From Desulfovibrio sp. TomC (GTDB lineage: Bacteria > Desulfobacterota > Desulfovibrionia > Desulfovibrionales > Desulfovibrionaceae), in assembly GCF_000801335.2 (NCBI RefSeq), contig NZ_JSEH01000005.1, forward strand, positions 1 through 64,000: 64,000 bases of DNA. The letters are read 5' to 3'. Both the position numbers and the translations under genes were made by a program. The notes under the pieces are model-generated. The model was not told where the DNA came from and searched no databases. It was given only the letters and a program-made list of their open reading frames with translations. This document shows, piece after piece, positions 27,221 through 36,200 of the stretch (positions are counted from its first letter, which is position 1; each line of letters starts with the position of its first letter).

Positions 27221-27877
27221 CTACACTTTCGGATAGCCCACGCATTGGGCCATGATGACCCGCTGGTTGGCGGCCAGTCCCATGGCCTTGGACAGGGCCG
27301 GGTAGTCGATGCTGGCCCGCACCACCGTGCCAAGACCCATGACAGCGCAGTAGAGATAGACGTTCTGGCTGATGTACCCGGTGTCGGCCCAGGCCAGATT
27401 GGACTTTTCTTCCTCGGTCTTGCCCGCGACCTTGCCCATGTCCGCGACATAGATCAGATCGAGCGGGGCCGTGGGCACGTAGCTCTGGGTGCCGGTCAGC
27501 GCCCGGATGTCCGCGTCGCCCTTGCGGACGAGGGCATGGTCCTTGGCATCGTACAGAAACACGCCGTCCTTCTTGGCCACCCAGACATCGATTTCCTGTT
27601 TGTTGACCGCGCTTGGCGCGGTTCGCTTGCCGGTTTCCTTGCGGTTGACGCCGCAGGCGGCCCAGAGCAGTCCCGAAAGCACCTCGCCCGGCACGTCCTG
27701 TTCCGAGTAGCTTCGGATCGATTGCCTGGCCCGCAGGGCTTCCTCCAGGGTTTTGCTCCCGGGCAGGGACGGCGGCGGCAAAATATCGCTTTTCTGCGCG
27801 AAGGCCGCTTCATTGCCGACAAGTCCCAGGCCGACGCAGAGCGTTCCCGCTGTCCGTATGAATGATCTTCTGTCCAC
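27221..27877 (-). CDS. Exported nitroreductase-family protein with twin-arginine signal
   Basis: The nitroreductase fold is indicated by RARQSIRSYSEQDVP, LLWAACGVNR and the late NLAWADTGYISQNVYL. I place the start at GTG 27877, because AAAAGGAG lies six nt before it and the product then begins DRRSFIRTAG, a twin-arginine signal. An ATG seven codons upstream would have the ribosome site inside the coding region. That gives 218 residues. Such signal-bearing nitroreductases (SagB/ThcOx-like) bind FMN and are folded before export. The substrate is unknown. Confidence 0.85.
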   Translation of the reverse strand: MDRRSFIRTAGTLCVGLGLVGNEAAFAQKSDILPPPSLPGSKTLEEALRARQSIRSYSEQDVPGEVLSGLLWAACGVNRKETGKRTAPSAVNKQEIDVWVAKKDGVFLYDAKDHALVRKGDADIRALTGTQSYVPTAPLDLIYVADMGKVAGKTEEEKSNLAWADTGYISQNVYLYCAVMGLGTVVRASIDYPALSKAMGLAANQRVIMAQCVGYPKV

Positions 27878-28320
27878 GCGGTACTCCTTTTGAGGCATGG
27901 CCTGCCTCTTGCTCGCAGGGTAGAAGGCCTGCGGCAGGATGTCCAGCCGTGCAGGAGGGGTGCGGCGTATGGACGAGTGGGCTTGCAACGCTGCCGTGTT
28001 TCGTAATCTTTGCTGGAAAGCGCAATGATTTCAGAGAATGGAGTGTCACACAAGGCGTGGCTGACGGCTGGTTGCAGTCGCGTATGAATTCTTTGTAAGG
28101 CAAAGGCTGGTTCCGGCCCCCGAAGAAGCTGTGGTTCCCGTCAAGCTTAAGCACCAACCAGTTGCAGTCCCAGTCTTTTTTCGTCTTTTCTTGCGCAATG
28201 TCCGCTTCCCGGCTCGGTAATGGGCATGGGCAAATCAAGCCAACCCCAGGTGGGATTCCAAAGGGCACTGCCCTTTGGCCGCCGGAGGCCTCTTCCCTTC
28301 CCTTCTCCTCCCCCTCTCCC
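27878..28320. other. 443-bp intergenic region with a type A repeat
   Basis: No gene is credible here. The AT-richer part at 27980-28190 probably carries the nitroreductase promoter on the minus strand. The right part is occupied by the palindromic repeat at 28244-28289 next to the HD-GYP stop codon. Confidence 0.45.
28244..28289. repeat. Palindromic repeat, type A, copy 4
   Basis: It contains the 21-nt perfect hairpin with stem CCAAAGGGCA, where the tenth pair is changed on both sides relative to the copies at 3537 and 4849. GGCCGCCGGAGGC follows. It lies 32 bp past the stop codon of the HD-GYP gene. Confidence 0.8.
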
Positions 28321-29385
28321 CTACGCGCTCTCCGCGCCGCCGGTCGGCTCTTGCGGCGGCAATTCCCCTTTTTGGGCCGCAGCGCCGCCGCCTTTGAGCA
28401 GCTCGGCATCGGCCAGGATCATGATCAGCCGCTTGAACATGGCCCGGTCGAAGGTCTCCTTTTTTGCTTCCATCTTGCGCAGCGCCTCAAAGGGCGGATA
28501 GGCCGGCCGCCAGACGCAGGCCCGGGTCAGGGCGTCGTAGGTGTTGCAGACCGTGAGCGCCTTGACGAAATAGGGGATGCCGGCGGCCGGCATGCCGGCC
28601 GGGAAGCCTTTGCCGTCCTCCTGCTCGTGGTGGAAAAGAATGCAGTGGAGGGTTTCCGTGGGCAGCGGCAGATTGACGAGCAGGCCCACGCCCATGGCCG
28701 GGTGGGACCGGAACAACGCCTCTTCTTCGGGCGTCCAGGCGTCGGGCCGCCGATCGATGAGGCCTTCGGGCAGTCCGGTTTTGCCCACGTCGTGCAACAG
28801 CGCCCCCACCCCGATTTTGACCAGCAGGTCTTCGGTCATGCCCTTGTGGTCCATGAGCATGATGGAGGTGAGCACCATGGAGGCCAGCCCGTGCTGGTAG
28901 TCCTGATAGCCCTTGCTGATGAGCTGGGCCACGTTCTGCATGGCTCCGGGCGCTTGCAGAAACCCGATGGACTGGCGCACGAGCTTGCCCACCTGATCGA
29001 ACCGGGCGCGGCTGATGGAATGGGGCAGTTTTTCTTCCAGCACCCCGCGCACCAGGGTGGTGGCGCTGGCGTGCCAGACCTCGGCCCGGTCGGTGAGCGC
29101 AATGGATTCATCGAGAAGGATTTCGCCCAGGTTGTCGCGCAGATAGTTCTCAAAGTGGCGCAACTCGCCGGTGTGGATGTAGACCGTCTCGATATTGGCA
29201 GCCTTGAGCCGGCGGACCTGCTCCTGGGTGAAAGCCGCCCCGCGCGAGGCGTAAAGCACCAGCCCCTGGCCCTTGCGCACGTACAGGGAAAACCGGCCCG
29301 TGCCCCAGGGGCGCAGGCAGGCCGTCTTGATCGGGGAATAGGCTTTCAGGTCCGGGGCCGCGACGACGTCGGGAGTGGCCGTCAT
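28321..29385 (-). CDS. HD-GYP-type cyclic-di-GMP phosphodiesterase-like protein
   Basis: The 354-residue protein has an N-terminal regulatory part (to about residue 130) and an HD domain with ALLHDVGKTGLPEGLI and FHHEQEDGKGFPAGMP. The second motif is the HHExxDGxGYP signature with Phe in place of Tyr. HD-GYP enzymes hydrolyse cyclic-di-GMP. ATG 29385 overlaps the stop codon of the Pat-like gene (ATGA), so translation is coupled. The link between a second-messenger enzyme and a CoA-dependent protein is unusual. Activity is inferred, not shown. Confidence 0.88.
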   Translation of the reverse strand: MTATPDVVAAPDLKAYSPIKTACLRPWGTGRFSLYVRKGQGLVLYASRGAAFTQEQVRRLKAANIETVYIHTGELRHFENYLRDNLGEILLDESIALTDRAEVWHASATTLVRGVLEEKLPHSISRARFDQVGKLVRQSIGFLQAPGAMQNVAQLISKGYQDYQHGLASMVLTSIMLMDHKGMTEDLLVKIGVGALLHDVGKTGLPEGLIDRRPDAWTPEEEALFRSHPAMGVGLLVNLPLPTETLHCILFHHEQEDGKGFPAGMPAAGIPYFVKALTVCNTYDALTRACVWRPAYPPFEALRKMEAKKETFDRAMFKRLIMILADAELLKGGGAAAQKGELPPQEPTGGAESA

Positions 29386-32081
29386 GGCCGTCCCGTCCCG
29401 TCGGTCGGCGATTCCTGGAGCGGCAGGCGCATTTCCGCCACCTCGTCGTCGTAGTTGCGCACCACGGAAAAGCCGAGTTTCTCGGCCAGTCCCTGCATCC
29501 CGCCGTTTTCCATAAGCGCCTGCCCGGTCAGTTCCTTGGTGCCGCGTCCGCGGCAATAGCGGATGATTTTTTCCATGAGCATCCGGCCAAGGCCGGCTCC
29601 CTTTTGATCCGAGCGCACGATGACGGCAAATTCCGCCGTGGCGTTGTCCGGCCGGGTGGAGGCCCGCACCACGCCAAGGGTCTCGGGCCGGCCGTCAGGA
29701 CCCGGCGCGGTGGCGATAAAGGCCATTTCGCGCTCGTAGTCGATCTGGGTGAGCTTGGCCATTTCGGTATGGGACAGGTCGCGCACCACGCCGAAGAACC
29801 GGAAGCGCAGGTCCTCGGCCGAGAGGTGCTTGAAGAAGTCGTAATGGGCCGGTTCGTCCTCGGGGCGGATGGGCCGAAGAAGCACGGGGCGGCCGTTTCG
29901 CAGCACGGCTTTTTCTTCCAGTTCCCGGGGATAGGGGCGGATTGCCAGCCGGTGGGGGTCGGGCTGGGGTTCGGGCGAGAGCCGGATGGTCGCGCCGATG
30001 ACGGTGACGCCGTCGGGATGGGCCAGCACGGGGTTGACGTCGATGGCGGCCACGCGCTCCAGGTCGGCCACGCACTGGGAAATCTGATTCAGCGTCAGGC
30101 ACAGGGCGTCGAGGTCCACGGCCGGCTGGCCGCCGCCGCCGGTCAGGGCCGCGGCCACCCGGGTGCGGCAGACCAGATCCCTGGCCAGGGACATGTTAAG
30201 CGGGGTCAGCGCCACGGCCTTGTCCCGGGTGACCCTGGCGGCCAGGCCGCCCTGGCCGAAGATGACGTAGGGGCCAAAGACCGGGTCCACCCGGGCCTGG
30301 ATGGTTACCTCGTGGGCTCCGGCCCGCCGACCCATCTCCTGGATGACGTAGCCTTCGATGCGCGCGCCCGGCACATGGTCGAGCGCCCGCTGCCGGGCGG
30401 CGGCGGCCGCTTCGCGCACGGCCTCGGGACCAGGGACGTCCAGGACTATGCCGCCGACGTCAAAGGGCTTGGGGATGTCCGGGGAAATGATTTTGACGGC
30501 TACGGGATAGCCCAGGGCGTCGGCTGCGGCCACGGCGTCGTCGATGTCCTCGGTGATGTGCGAGGCAATGGCCCGCACGCCGTAATAGCCGAGGACTTCC
30601 TTGGCTTCGGGGTCGGTGAGGGTCAGGCGGCCCTCGCTATAGGCCCGCTCCACCACGGCCCGGGCCGCGTCCGGGTCGGGGGCATAGGCGTCGGGCAGGC
30701 TGGCCGGCATCTCCATCAGGAGTTCCTGGTTTTTGCGGTAGCGGGCCAGTTGGACAAAGGCCGAGACGGCCTGGTCCGGGGTGGCGTAGGTGGGCACGCC
30801 GGCCTTGTTTAAAATGTGGAGCGCCTCGCCGCCGGCCGGATTGTAGCCCATGAAGCAGGCCAGCACGGTGCGGCTGGTCTTGGCGGCGACTTCGGCCACG
30901 GCCCGGGCCGTCTCCTCGGGGGAGACCCCGGGAAAGGGCACATGGACCACCAGGACGGCGTTGGCTCCGGGGGCGCGCAACAGCGCCCGCAGCGATTCGG
31001 CGTACAGGGCCGGGGCCGCGTCCACGCCCATGTCGACCACGCCTTGGCGCTGCCAGTTGGGGCCGAGCACGGCGGACAGGGCGGTTGTCGTGTCGGCGTC
31101 AAAAGGGGCCAGCCGGCCGCCGCCGTCGAGCAGGGCGTCGGCGGCCATGATGCCCATGGACCCGCCGTTGGTCAAAACGGCCAGATGGTCGCCGGAGAGC
31201 GGCCTGGCCCGGGCCAGGGTTTCGGCCGCGTCAAAAAGGGTGTCGATTTCGCCCACCCGCAGCATGCCGGCCCGGCGAAAGGCCTCGTCATAGACCTCGT
31301 CGCGGCCCTCGCTCGGACCGGGTGGGAAAAGCGTCCAGAGCTTGCGCCCGGGTTTGACCACGAGCAGGGGCTTGTTGCGGGCGGCCGCCCGGGAGGCGCT
31401 CATAAACGACCGGGCGTCGGTGACCGTCTCGACATAGAGCAGGATCGAGCGGGTGTTGGGATCGGAGGCCATGTAGTCGAGGATGTCGGCGTACTTGAGA
31501 TCGACCCGGTCGCCCAGCGACAGGATGTGGGAAAAGCCGATGCCCTTGGTGTCGGCCCAGTCAAGGACGGCGGTAAAAAGCGAAGCGGACTGGGAAATAA
31601 AGGCCATGCGCCCGGGATTGGCGTCGCGGTTGGCCAGGGAGCAGTTAAGCCCGATGCCGGGCACGACCAGCCCCATGCCGGAGGGGCCGAGGATGCGGAT
31701 GCCGGATGGGGAGGCCGCTTCGAGCATCCGGGCTTGCAGGCTGCGTTTGGCCTCGGGAGCGAGTTTGGCATAGCCCGGCGGCAGCACCACGGCCGCGCCG
31801 ACGCCGCGCCGGCCGAGTTCGCGCAGGGTTTCCGGCACGGAGTCGGGGCTGGTGCAGATGACGGCCAGATCCGGGGTCAGCGGCAGGGTGTCGACGGACT
31901 TGTAGCAGGTGATGCCGTCGATCTCGGCCAGATCCGGGGCCACGGGCATAACCGGTCCCAGAAACTTGCCGCCAAGCAGGTTTCGCATGATGACCGCGCC
32001 CACGTGGCCGGGGTCGGCCGAGGCGCCGACAACAGCCACGGAATTGGGACGGAACAAGGCGTCCAGGCTTCGGGCGCTCAA
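29382..32081 (-). CDS. Bifunctional acyl-CoA synthetase (NDP-forming)/GNAT acetyltransferase, Pat-like
   Basis: The 899-residue protein has a CoA-binding Rossmann domain (SVAVVGASADPGHVGAVIM) and a succinyl-CoA-synthetase-like middle part (FISQSASLFTAVLDWA). An ATP-grasp domain follows (YPVAVKIISPDIPKPFDVGG) and a C-terminal GNAT domain (RSDQKGAGLGRMLMEKII). This order is that of PatZ/YfiQ protein lysine acetyltransferases. The start is TTG 32081, with AAGGGGGA eight nt before it; a TTG 22 codons earlier lacks a site. The gene precedes and is coupled to the HD-GYP gene. Confidence 0.92.
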   Translation of the reverse strand: MSARSLDALFRPNSVAVVGASADPGHVGAVIMRNLLGGKFLGPVMPVAPDLAEIDGITCYKSVDTLPLTPDLAVICTSPDSVPETLRELGRRGVGAAVVLPPGYAKLAPEAKRSLQARMLEAASPSGIRILGPSGMGLVVPGIGLNCSLANRDANPGRMAFISQSASLFTAVLDWADTKGIGFSHILSLGDRVDLKYADILDYMASDPNTRSILLYVETVTDARSFMSASRAAARNKPLLVVKPGRKLWTLFPPGPSEGRDEVYDEAFRRAGMLRVGEIDTLFDAAETLARARPLSGDHLAVLTNGGSMGIMAADALLDGGGRLAPFDADTTTALSAVLGPNWQRQGVVDMGVDAAPALYAESLRALLRAPGANAVLVVHVPFPGVSPEETARAVAEVAAKTSRTVLACFMGYNPAGGEALHILNKAGVPTYATPDQAVSAFVQLARYRKNQELLMEMPASLPDAYAPDPDAARAVVERAYSEGRLTLTDPEAKEVLGYYGVRAIASHITEDIDDAVAAADALGYPVAVKIISPDIPKPFDVGGIVLDVPGPEAVREAAAAARQRALDHVPGARIEGYVIQEMGRRAGAHEVTIQARVDPVFGPYVIFGQGGLAARVTRDKAVALTPLNMSLARDLVCRTRVAAALTGGGGQPAVDLDALCLTLNQISQCVADLERVAAIDVNPVLAHPDGVTVIGATIRLSPEPQPDPHRLAIRPYPRELEEKAVLRNGRPVLLRPIRPEDEPAHYDFFKHLSAEDLRFRFFGVVRDLSHTEMAKLTQIDYEREMAFIATAPGPDGRPETLGVVRASTRPDNATAEFAVIVRSDQKGAGLGRMLMEKIIRYCRGRGTKELTGQALMENGGMQGLAEKLGFSVVRNYDDEVAEMRLPLQESPTDGTGRP

Positions 32082-32266
32082 TGCAATGGTCCCCCTTGGC
32101 GAGTTGAAAGTTTGGGTAAGGATAGAGGCCTCTTGGGGCCAAGGCAAGGGGTTTTGCGGTCGGGGCGCACTCCTTGGCGCGGCTTCGCCCAGGCCGCCGT
32201 GTTGACAGGAACTCCCTGGACTGGCACGGTTTTCTGTATCGGCACAGGGCCGTTACGGAGGACGTC

Positions 32267-33070
32267 ATGGAAGTCACGACCAGCCTTGTCACGGATAATG
32301 AATTTTTCTCAGCCGAGCGCCGCGACGCCATGCTCTTGGTGCGCGGCAAGCCGCATTTTGCCCGCCACGCCGGGGATCTCAAAAAGATAGACACCTTTTT
32401 CGACCACTTGGAGATCATCTCCCGCACTGAAGAAGTGAATGTGGTGACGTTTATCGGGGCGTCGGAAAAATCCGGCGGCGACGAAACGCTGGAGTTCTTC
32501 GAATCCCTGCTCGCCTCGCGCCGTGAGGATTACCTGCTCCAAAGACTGCTCAATCTCGTCAACAATTACACCGTCACCATGGCCGGTTTAAACAAGGTGA
32601 CGATTAACGCCGACTGCGGGCGCATCTCCCTGTTTCATCTCAACATGGCCCTGGCCTGCGACTACCGCATCGTTTCCGAGCACACCGTGTTTGAAAACGT
32701 CTTTGCCGAGCTCGGCACCGTGCCCAAGGGCGGCGGCGGCTATTTTCTGTCGCGGATGCTTGGGGCCGGCAAGGCGGCCGAGGTGCTCCAGTGGCCGCGC
32801 TTCACGGCTGAAGAGGCGCTTAAGCTCGGCATTGTGGACAAGATTGTGCCCGAGGCCAAGGTTGAGGAAGCGGCCCTGACCATCGCCGACTACTACCAGG
32901 AGCGGCAGGTGGCGACCATGCTGGCCATCCGCAAATTGCTCAAAAGCGACCTCAACGAGCTGCGCCGGTCCCTTGAGACCGAGGATATGCTGCTGCTCAA
33001 CCGGGTCAATTCCCCGGCGTTTCGCACCGCTCTGGAAGAGTGCCGGGCCGTCCGGAACGCCAGGTCGTAG
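32267..33070 (+). CDS. Enoyl-CoA hydratase/isomerase family protein
   Basis: The 267-residue crotonase-fold protein shows FHLNMALACDYRIVSEHTVF, then FAELGTVPKGGGGYFLSRML and AEEALKLGIVDKIVPE, the usual order in this family. The oxyanion-hole region near residue 60 (VVTFIGASEKSGG) is atypical. Substrate is unknown; it may not be a standard hydratase. GGAGG precedes the ATG. It is divergent from the Pat-like gene by 185 bp. Confidence 0.85.
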   Translation: MEVTTSLVTDNEFFSAERRDAMLLVRGKPHFARHAGDLKKIDTFFDHLEIISRTEEVNVVTFIGASEKSGGDETLEFFESLLASRREDYLLQRLLNLVNNYTVTMAGLNKVTINADCGRISLFHLNMALACDYRIVSEHTVFENVFAELGTVPKGGGGYFLSRMLGAGKAAEVLQWPRFTAEEALKLGIVDKIVPEAKVEEAALTIADYYQERQVATMLAIRKLLKSDLNELRRSLETEDMLLLNRVNSPAFRTALEECRAVRNARS

Positions 33071-33133
33071 CCGGCCGCCGTTTGGAGCTTTCGGCTCCCG
33101 CGGCAGACGGCGCGGTGGGACGGCTGTCCGGGC

Positions 33134-35422
33134 TCAGGCCGGGGGCAGGCCGATCACCGTGACGGTGGTCAGGCCCGGGCGCGAGGCGTCGAGGGTGACG
33201 TCGCCGCCAAAGGCCCGGGCAATGCGCCGGGCGCTGTAGGCCCCAAGCCCGGCGCCGCCCGGCTTGCCGGACGTGGCGTATTTTTCGAAAAACCGGTCGC
33301 GCACGTCGGGCGGCACCTCGCCTGGGTTGGTGATGGCCACGCGGGGTGCGCCGGGATCGGACACGGCCACGGTGACTGCTCCTGCCCCTGCCGCCGCCTC
33401 CAGGGCGTTTTTGAACAGATTGACCCACAGCGACAGCAGCAGCGTGGGCTCACCCAGGACGACAAAGGCCCCGGGCGGCGCATCATAGGCAATGTCCAGG
33501 CGACCGCCGGCAGACAGAAACGGGGCCAGCTCCAGCCGGGCATCCTCCAGCAGCCGGGCCAGGGGCGCCGGGCCAGGGGTCAGGCGCAGGCTGCCGGCCT
33601 CGATTTTATACAAAGCCAGCGACAGGTTGATGCGCGAGGTCATCTCCGCCACCGTCCGTTCCAGCATGGCGGTCAGCCGCTGTTGGCGTTCGGTCAGCGG
33701 ACCGGCCAGTTCCAGGGCTTCCCGGATGCCGGCGATGGTGGCCAGCGGGCTTTTGAGATCGTGGCGCATGACTTGGTCGATGTCGTTCTTGAGCTGTTCC
33801 AGGCGTCTGGCGTCGCTGACGTCTTCCACAAGGTAGACCGTGCCAAGCTCCGGCCGGGCCGGGTCGAGCAGCCGGCCGGCGGCCCGCAGCGTTCGGCCGG
33901 ACCCGTTTTCCCCAAGCACCACCTCGCGTTCGCTGTCCCGCTCGGCGCTCATGTCCAGGGCGACGCCCAGAAACCGGGCGGCCTGGGGCACGTCGGTCAG
34001 GAGCTGGCCAGCCACGTCGTCGCGGCCCAGATGCCGGGCCAACTGGCGGTTGGCAAACTGGAACCGGCCGTCCTGCACCACGCCGATGCCGAACCGGTGG
34101 TCGTCGAGGACCAGGGCGAGCAGGGTGTTTTCCCGGGCCAGCGTATCGCAGGCCTCGTCGGACCGGGCCTTTTCCACGGCCAGACGCTGGCGTTCCTGGT
34201 CGGCCAGCCGGGCGTGATCGCGCAGTAATTTGATCCGGTAGGCCAGGGCCAGGGACATGATGAAGACTTCCGCTGCCGTACCGACCATGGGGGCGTGGAT
34301 GGTGGCCGGCGTGGCCGCCAGGATGCCGGCCCAGGTCATGGAGTGGACGGCCCCGCACAGGACGTAAAATCCCCAGCCGACCACGAAAATCACGGCTGGG
34401 CGAAAGCCCTGAACGAGCCGGACCACGGCGGCCAGCAAAATGACCACGGCCGTCAGCATGCCGATGGATGGGGCTATGGTAAAACTGGCTTCGATCGGGA
34501 ACAGGAGGTCCAGCGGCACGAGCAGCAAGGCCAGCAGGATTTGTCCGATCAGGATGCGATCGAGGCTGGGGCTGGCCCGGCGCGTGAGCAGAAAAGACCG
34601 GGTGAAAAGGCCCATATTGGCAAAGAGCAGGGCCGCTACAAGATGAAAGCCCCGAAGCAGCCGGTCAAGGGAGGTCCGGGAATCCAGGGGGAGGATATCG
34701 CCGGGCATTCCGGTGGAGAAAAAATAATAGAGGATGAGCAGGGCGGCGTTGGCCACGTAATAGCCATAGCTGGCGTCGCGCAGCGACACAAAAAGAAAGA
34801 GGTTGTAGGCCAGCATCGACCCCAGGAGTCCAAAGAACAGGCCGAGAACCCAGGGGCGCAGCCTTGCCTGGCGGGCGGCGTCCCGGCCGTTCACGATGAC
34901 CGGATTGAGGTTGATGCTGCCATAGCCGGCCAGCCGGATGTAGACGGCAATCTCCCCCGACAGGTGCGGCGGCAGGGGCACCGGGGCGGGCTGATAGAAG
35001 TTCCATTCGCTGCGGGCTGCCGGCATGGCCAGGGGTTGCCCGGGGAGGTAGGCCTGGAGCAGGCGCAAAAATGGCCAGTTGAGGTCCAGGGCGTAGGTTT
35101 GGTCGGCAAGGCCGGGCGGGACGGCAAGCCCGACGCGCAACCAATAGGTCTGCTCCCCCGAAGCGGTGAAGACCTTGTCCGGGAGGCTTAGGAAGCGGCC
35201 GGCCTGGTATTGGTCGATGGCCCAGGCCACGGAGGGAGCGTCCGGCGGGGCGGCCAGGACGGCCAGGCTGGTGATGGTCGGGACCGGGGGTGGTGCGGCC
35301 GCCTGGGCTGCCCCGGCCCCAGCCTGGGGAAAAAGCAGCAGGCAGAGAATGACGGCGGGCCATAGTACGCGGCCTGCCAGGAAAGGCTGGGGGAAAACGG
35401 TCAGGCGGCGACGGGCCGGCAT
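33134..35422 (-). CDS. 7TMR-DISM sensor histidine kinase with PAS-like domain
   Basis: The 762-residue protein has a signal segment, then a periplasmic domain of about 170 residues. Seven membrane helices follow (from LGLFFGLLGSMLAYNLFLFV), in the DISM layout, then a short coiled coil. The cytosolic part has a PAS-like region (LVLDDHRFGIGVVQDGRFQF), a HisKA domain with RHDLKSPLATIAG and an ATPase domain (NLFKNALEA; GLGAYSARRIARAFGG). DISM sensors are thought to bind carbohydrates. The start at 35422 gives a good signal peptide but no strong ribosome site; a TTG 40 codons upstream is possible. No response regulator is adjacent. Confidence 0.88.
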   Translation of the reverse strand: MPARRRLTVFPQPFLAGRVLWPAVILCLLLFPQAGAGAAQAAAPPPVPTITSLAVLAAPPDAPSVAWAIDQYQAGRFLSLPDKVFTASGEQTYWLRVGLAVPPGLADQTYALDLNWPFLRLLQAYLPGQPLAMPAARSEWNFYQPAPVPLPPHLSGEIAVYIRLAGYGSINLNPVIVNGRDAARQARLRPWVLGLFFGLLGSMLAYNLFLFVSLRDASYGYYVANAALLILYYFFSTGMPGDILPLDSRTSLDRLLRGFHLVAALLFANMGLFTRSFLLTRRASPSLDRILIGQILLALLLVPLDLLFPIEASFTIAPSIGMLTAVVILLAAVVRLVQGFRPAVIFVVGWGFYVLCGAVHSMTWAGILAATPATIHAPMVGTAAEVFIMSLALAYRIKLLRDHARLADQERQRLAVEKARSDEACDTLARENTLLALVLDDHRFGIGVVQDGRFQFANRQLARHLGRDDVAGQLLTDVPQAARFLGVALDMSAERDSEREVVLGENGSGRTLRAAGRLLDPARPELGTVYLVEDVSDARRLEQLKNDIDQVMRHDLKSPLATIAGIREALELAGPLTERQQRLTAMLERTVAEMTSRINLSLALYKIEAGSLRLTPGPAPLARLLEDARLELAPFLSAGGRLDIAYDAPPGAFVVLGEPTLLLSLWVNLFKNALEAAAGAGAVTVAVSDPGAPRVAITNPGEVPPDVRDRFFEKYATSGKPGGAGLGAYSARRIARAFGGDVTLDASRPGLTTVTVIGLPPA

Positions 35423-35572
35423 GATCGTTGCGGTTGGCGGCTTGTGTCCCGCAGCCGGCCCTGGGGCCGGGTGGACGAGGGCAGCAAAGGCAAATAGTGT
35501 TTCATTGCCGCCATATCTGCCACGCAATACCGCAGACGGCAAGAGCCATCGGCGATCTGTTGCCGGCCCCGG

Positions 35573-36061
35573 TTAAAAATAGCGCATGCTGACTTTCTTG
35601 AGTTCTTTGAGGCTGAAAAGCATGGCGAAATCATCCAGGCCGGTTTCGGCGGCCAGCGACGTCACCACGGCCTGGCAGTCCTCAGGCGAACGGCCGTGGA
35701 TCATGGTGTAGAGGTTGTACGGCCATTCCATGCAGGTGACGCGGTGGTAGCAGTGGCTGATTTCCTGGCGTTTGGCCATGATCGCGCCCATCCGGTCCAC
35801 GTCTTCCTCATCCACGGACCAAGCCACCATGACGTTGGCCCCGTAGCCGGCCTTCTGGTGCTTGAGGGTCGCTCCGAACCGGCGGATTTCCCCGGTTTCG
35901 GCCATGCGGGCGAGCAGACTGATGACGTGGGCCTCGTCCGTGCCCACGGCGGCGGCGATGTCGGCATAGGGCGTGGCGGAATCGGGCAAGGTGCCCTGGA
36001 CTCGTTTGAGGATGTCCCGGTCGAGTGCGGTCAGCGGGGTGAGACCCGGTGCTTCTGCCAT
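35573..36061 (-). CDS. AsnC/Lrp-fold siroheme decarboxylase subunit, AhbA/AhbB-like
   Basis: The 162-residue protein has an N-terminal winged helix (LDRDILKRVQGTLPDSATPY) and an AsnC-type ligand domain. The segment ISHCYHRVTCMEWPYNLYTM followed by HG matches the haem-binding region of NirD/L/G/H and AhbA/B. These proteins decarboxylate siroheme to didecarboxysiroheme in the alternative haem pathway of sulfate reducers and archaea. Usually two subunits are needed; only one lies in the window. CAGGAG precedes the ATG. It is divergent from gpsA. Confidence 0.85.
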   Translation of the reverse strand: MAEAPGLTPLTALDRDILKRVQGTLPDSATPYADIAAAVGTDEAHVISLLARMAETGEIRRFGATLKHQKAGYGANVMVAWSVDEEDVDRMGAIMAKRQEISHCYHRVTCMEWPYNLYTMIHGRSPEDCQAVVTSLAAETGLDDFAMLFSLKELKKVSMRYF

Positions 36062-36200
36062 GTCGTCTCCTGTTTGGTCGTCTGGAAAGCCTTTGTCCTT
36101 AGCGGCTTTGTATGCTAGAGGCAACCGTGGCGGGTGATCGCCAAACAGCCGCTGCGGGCGGCATTGGCGCAGCCGTTTGGCAGCGCCGGAAGGGAGCACT

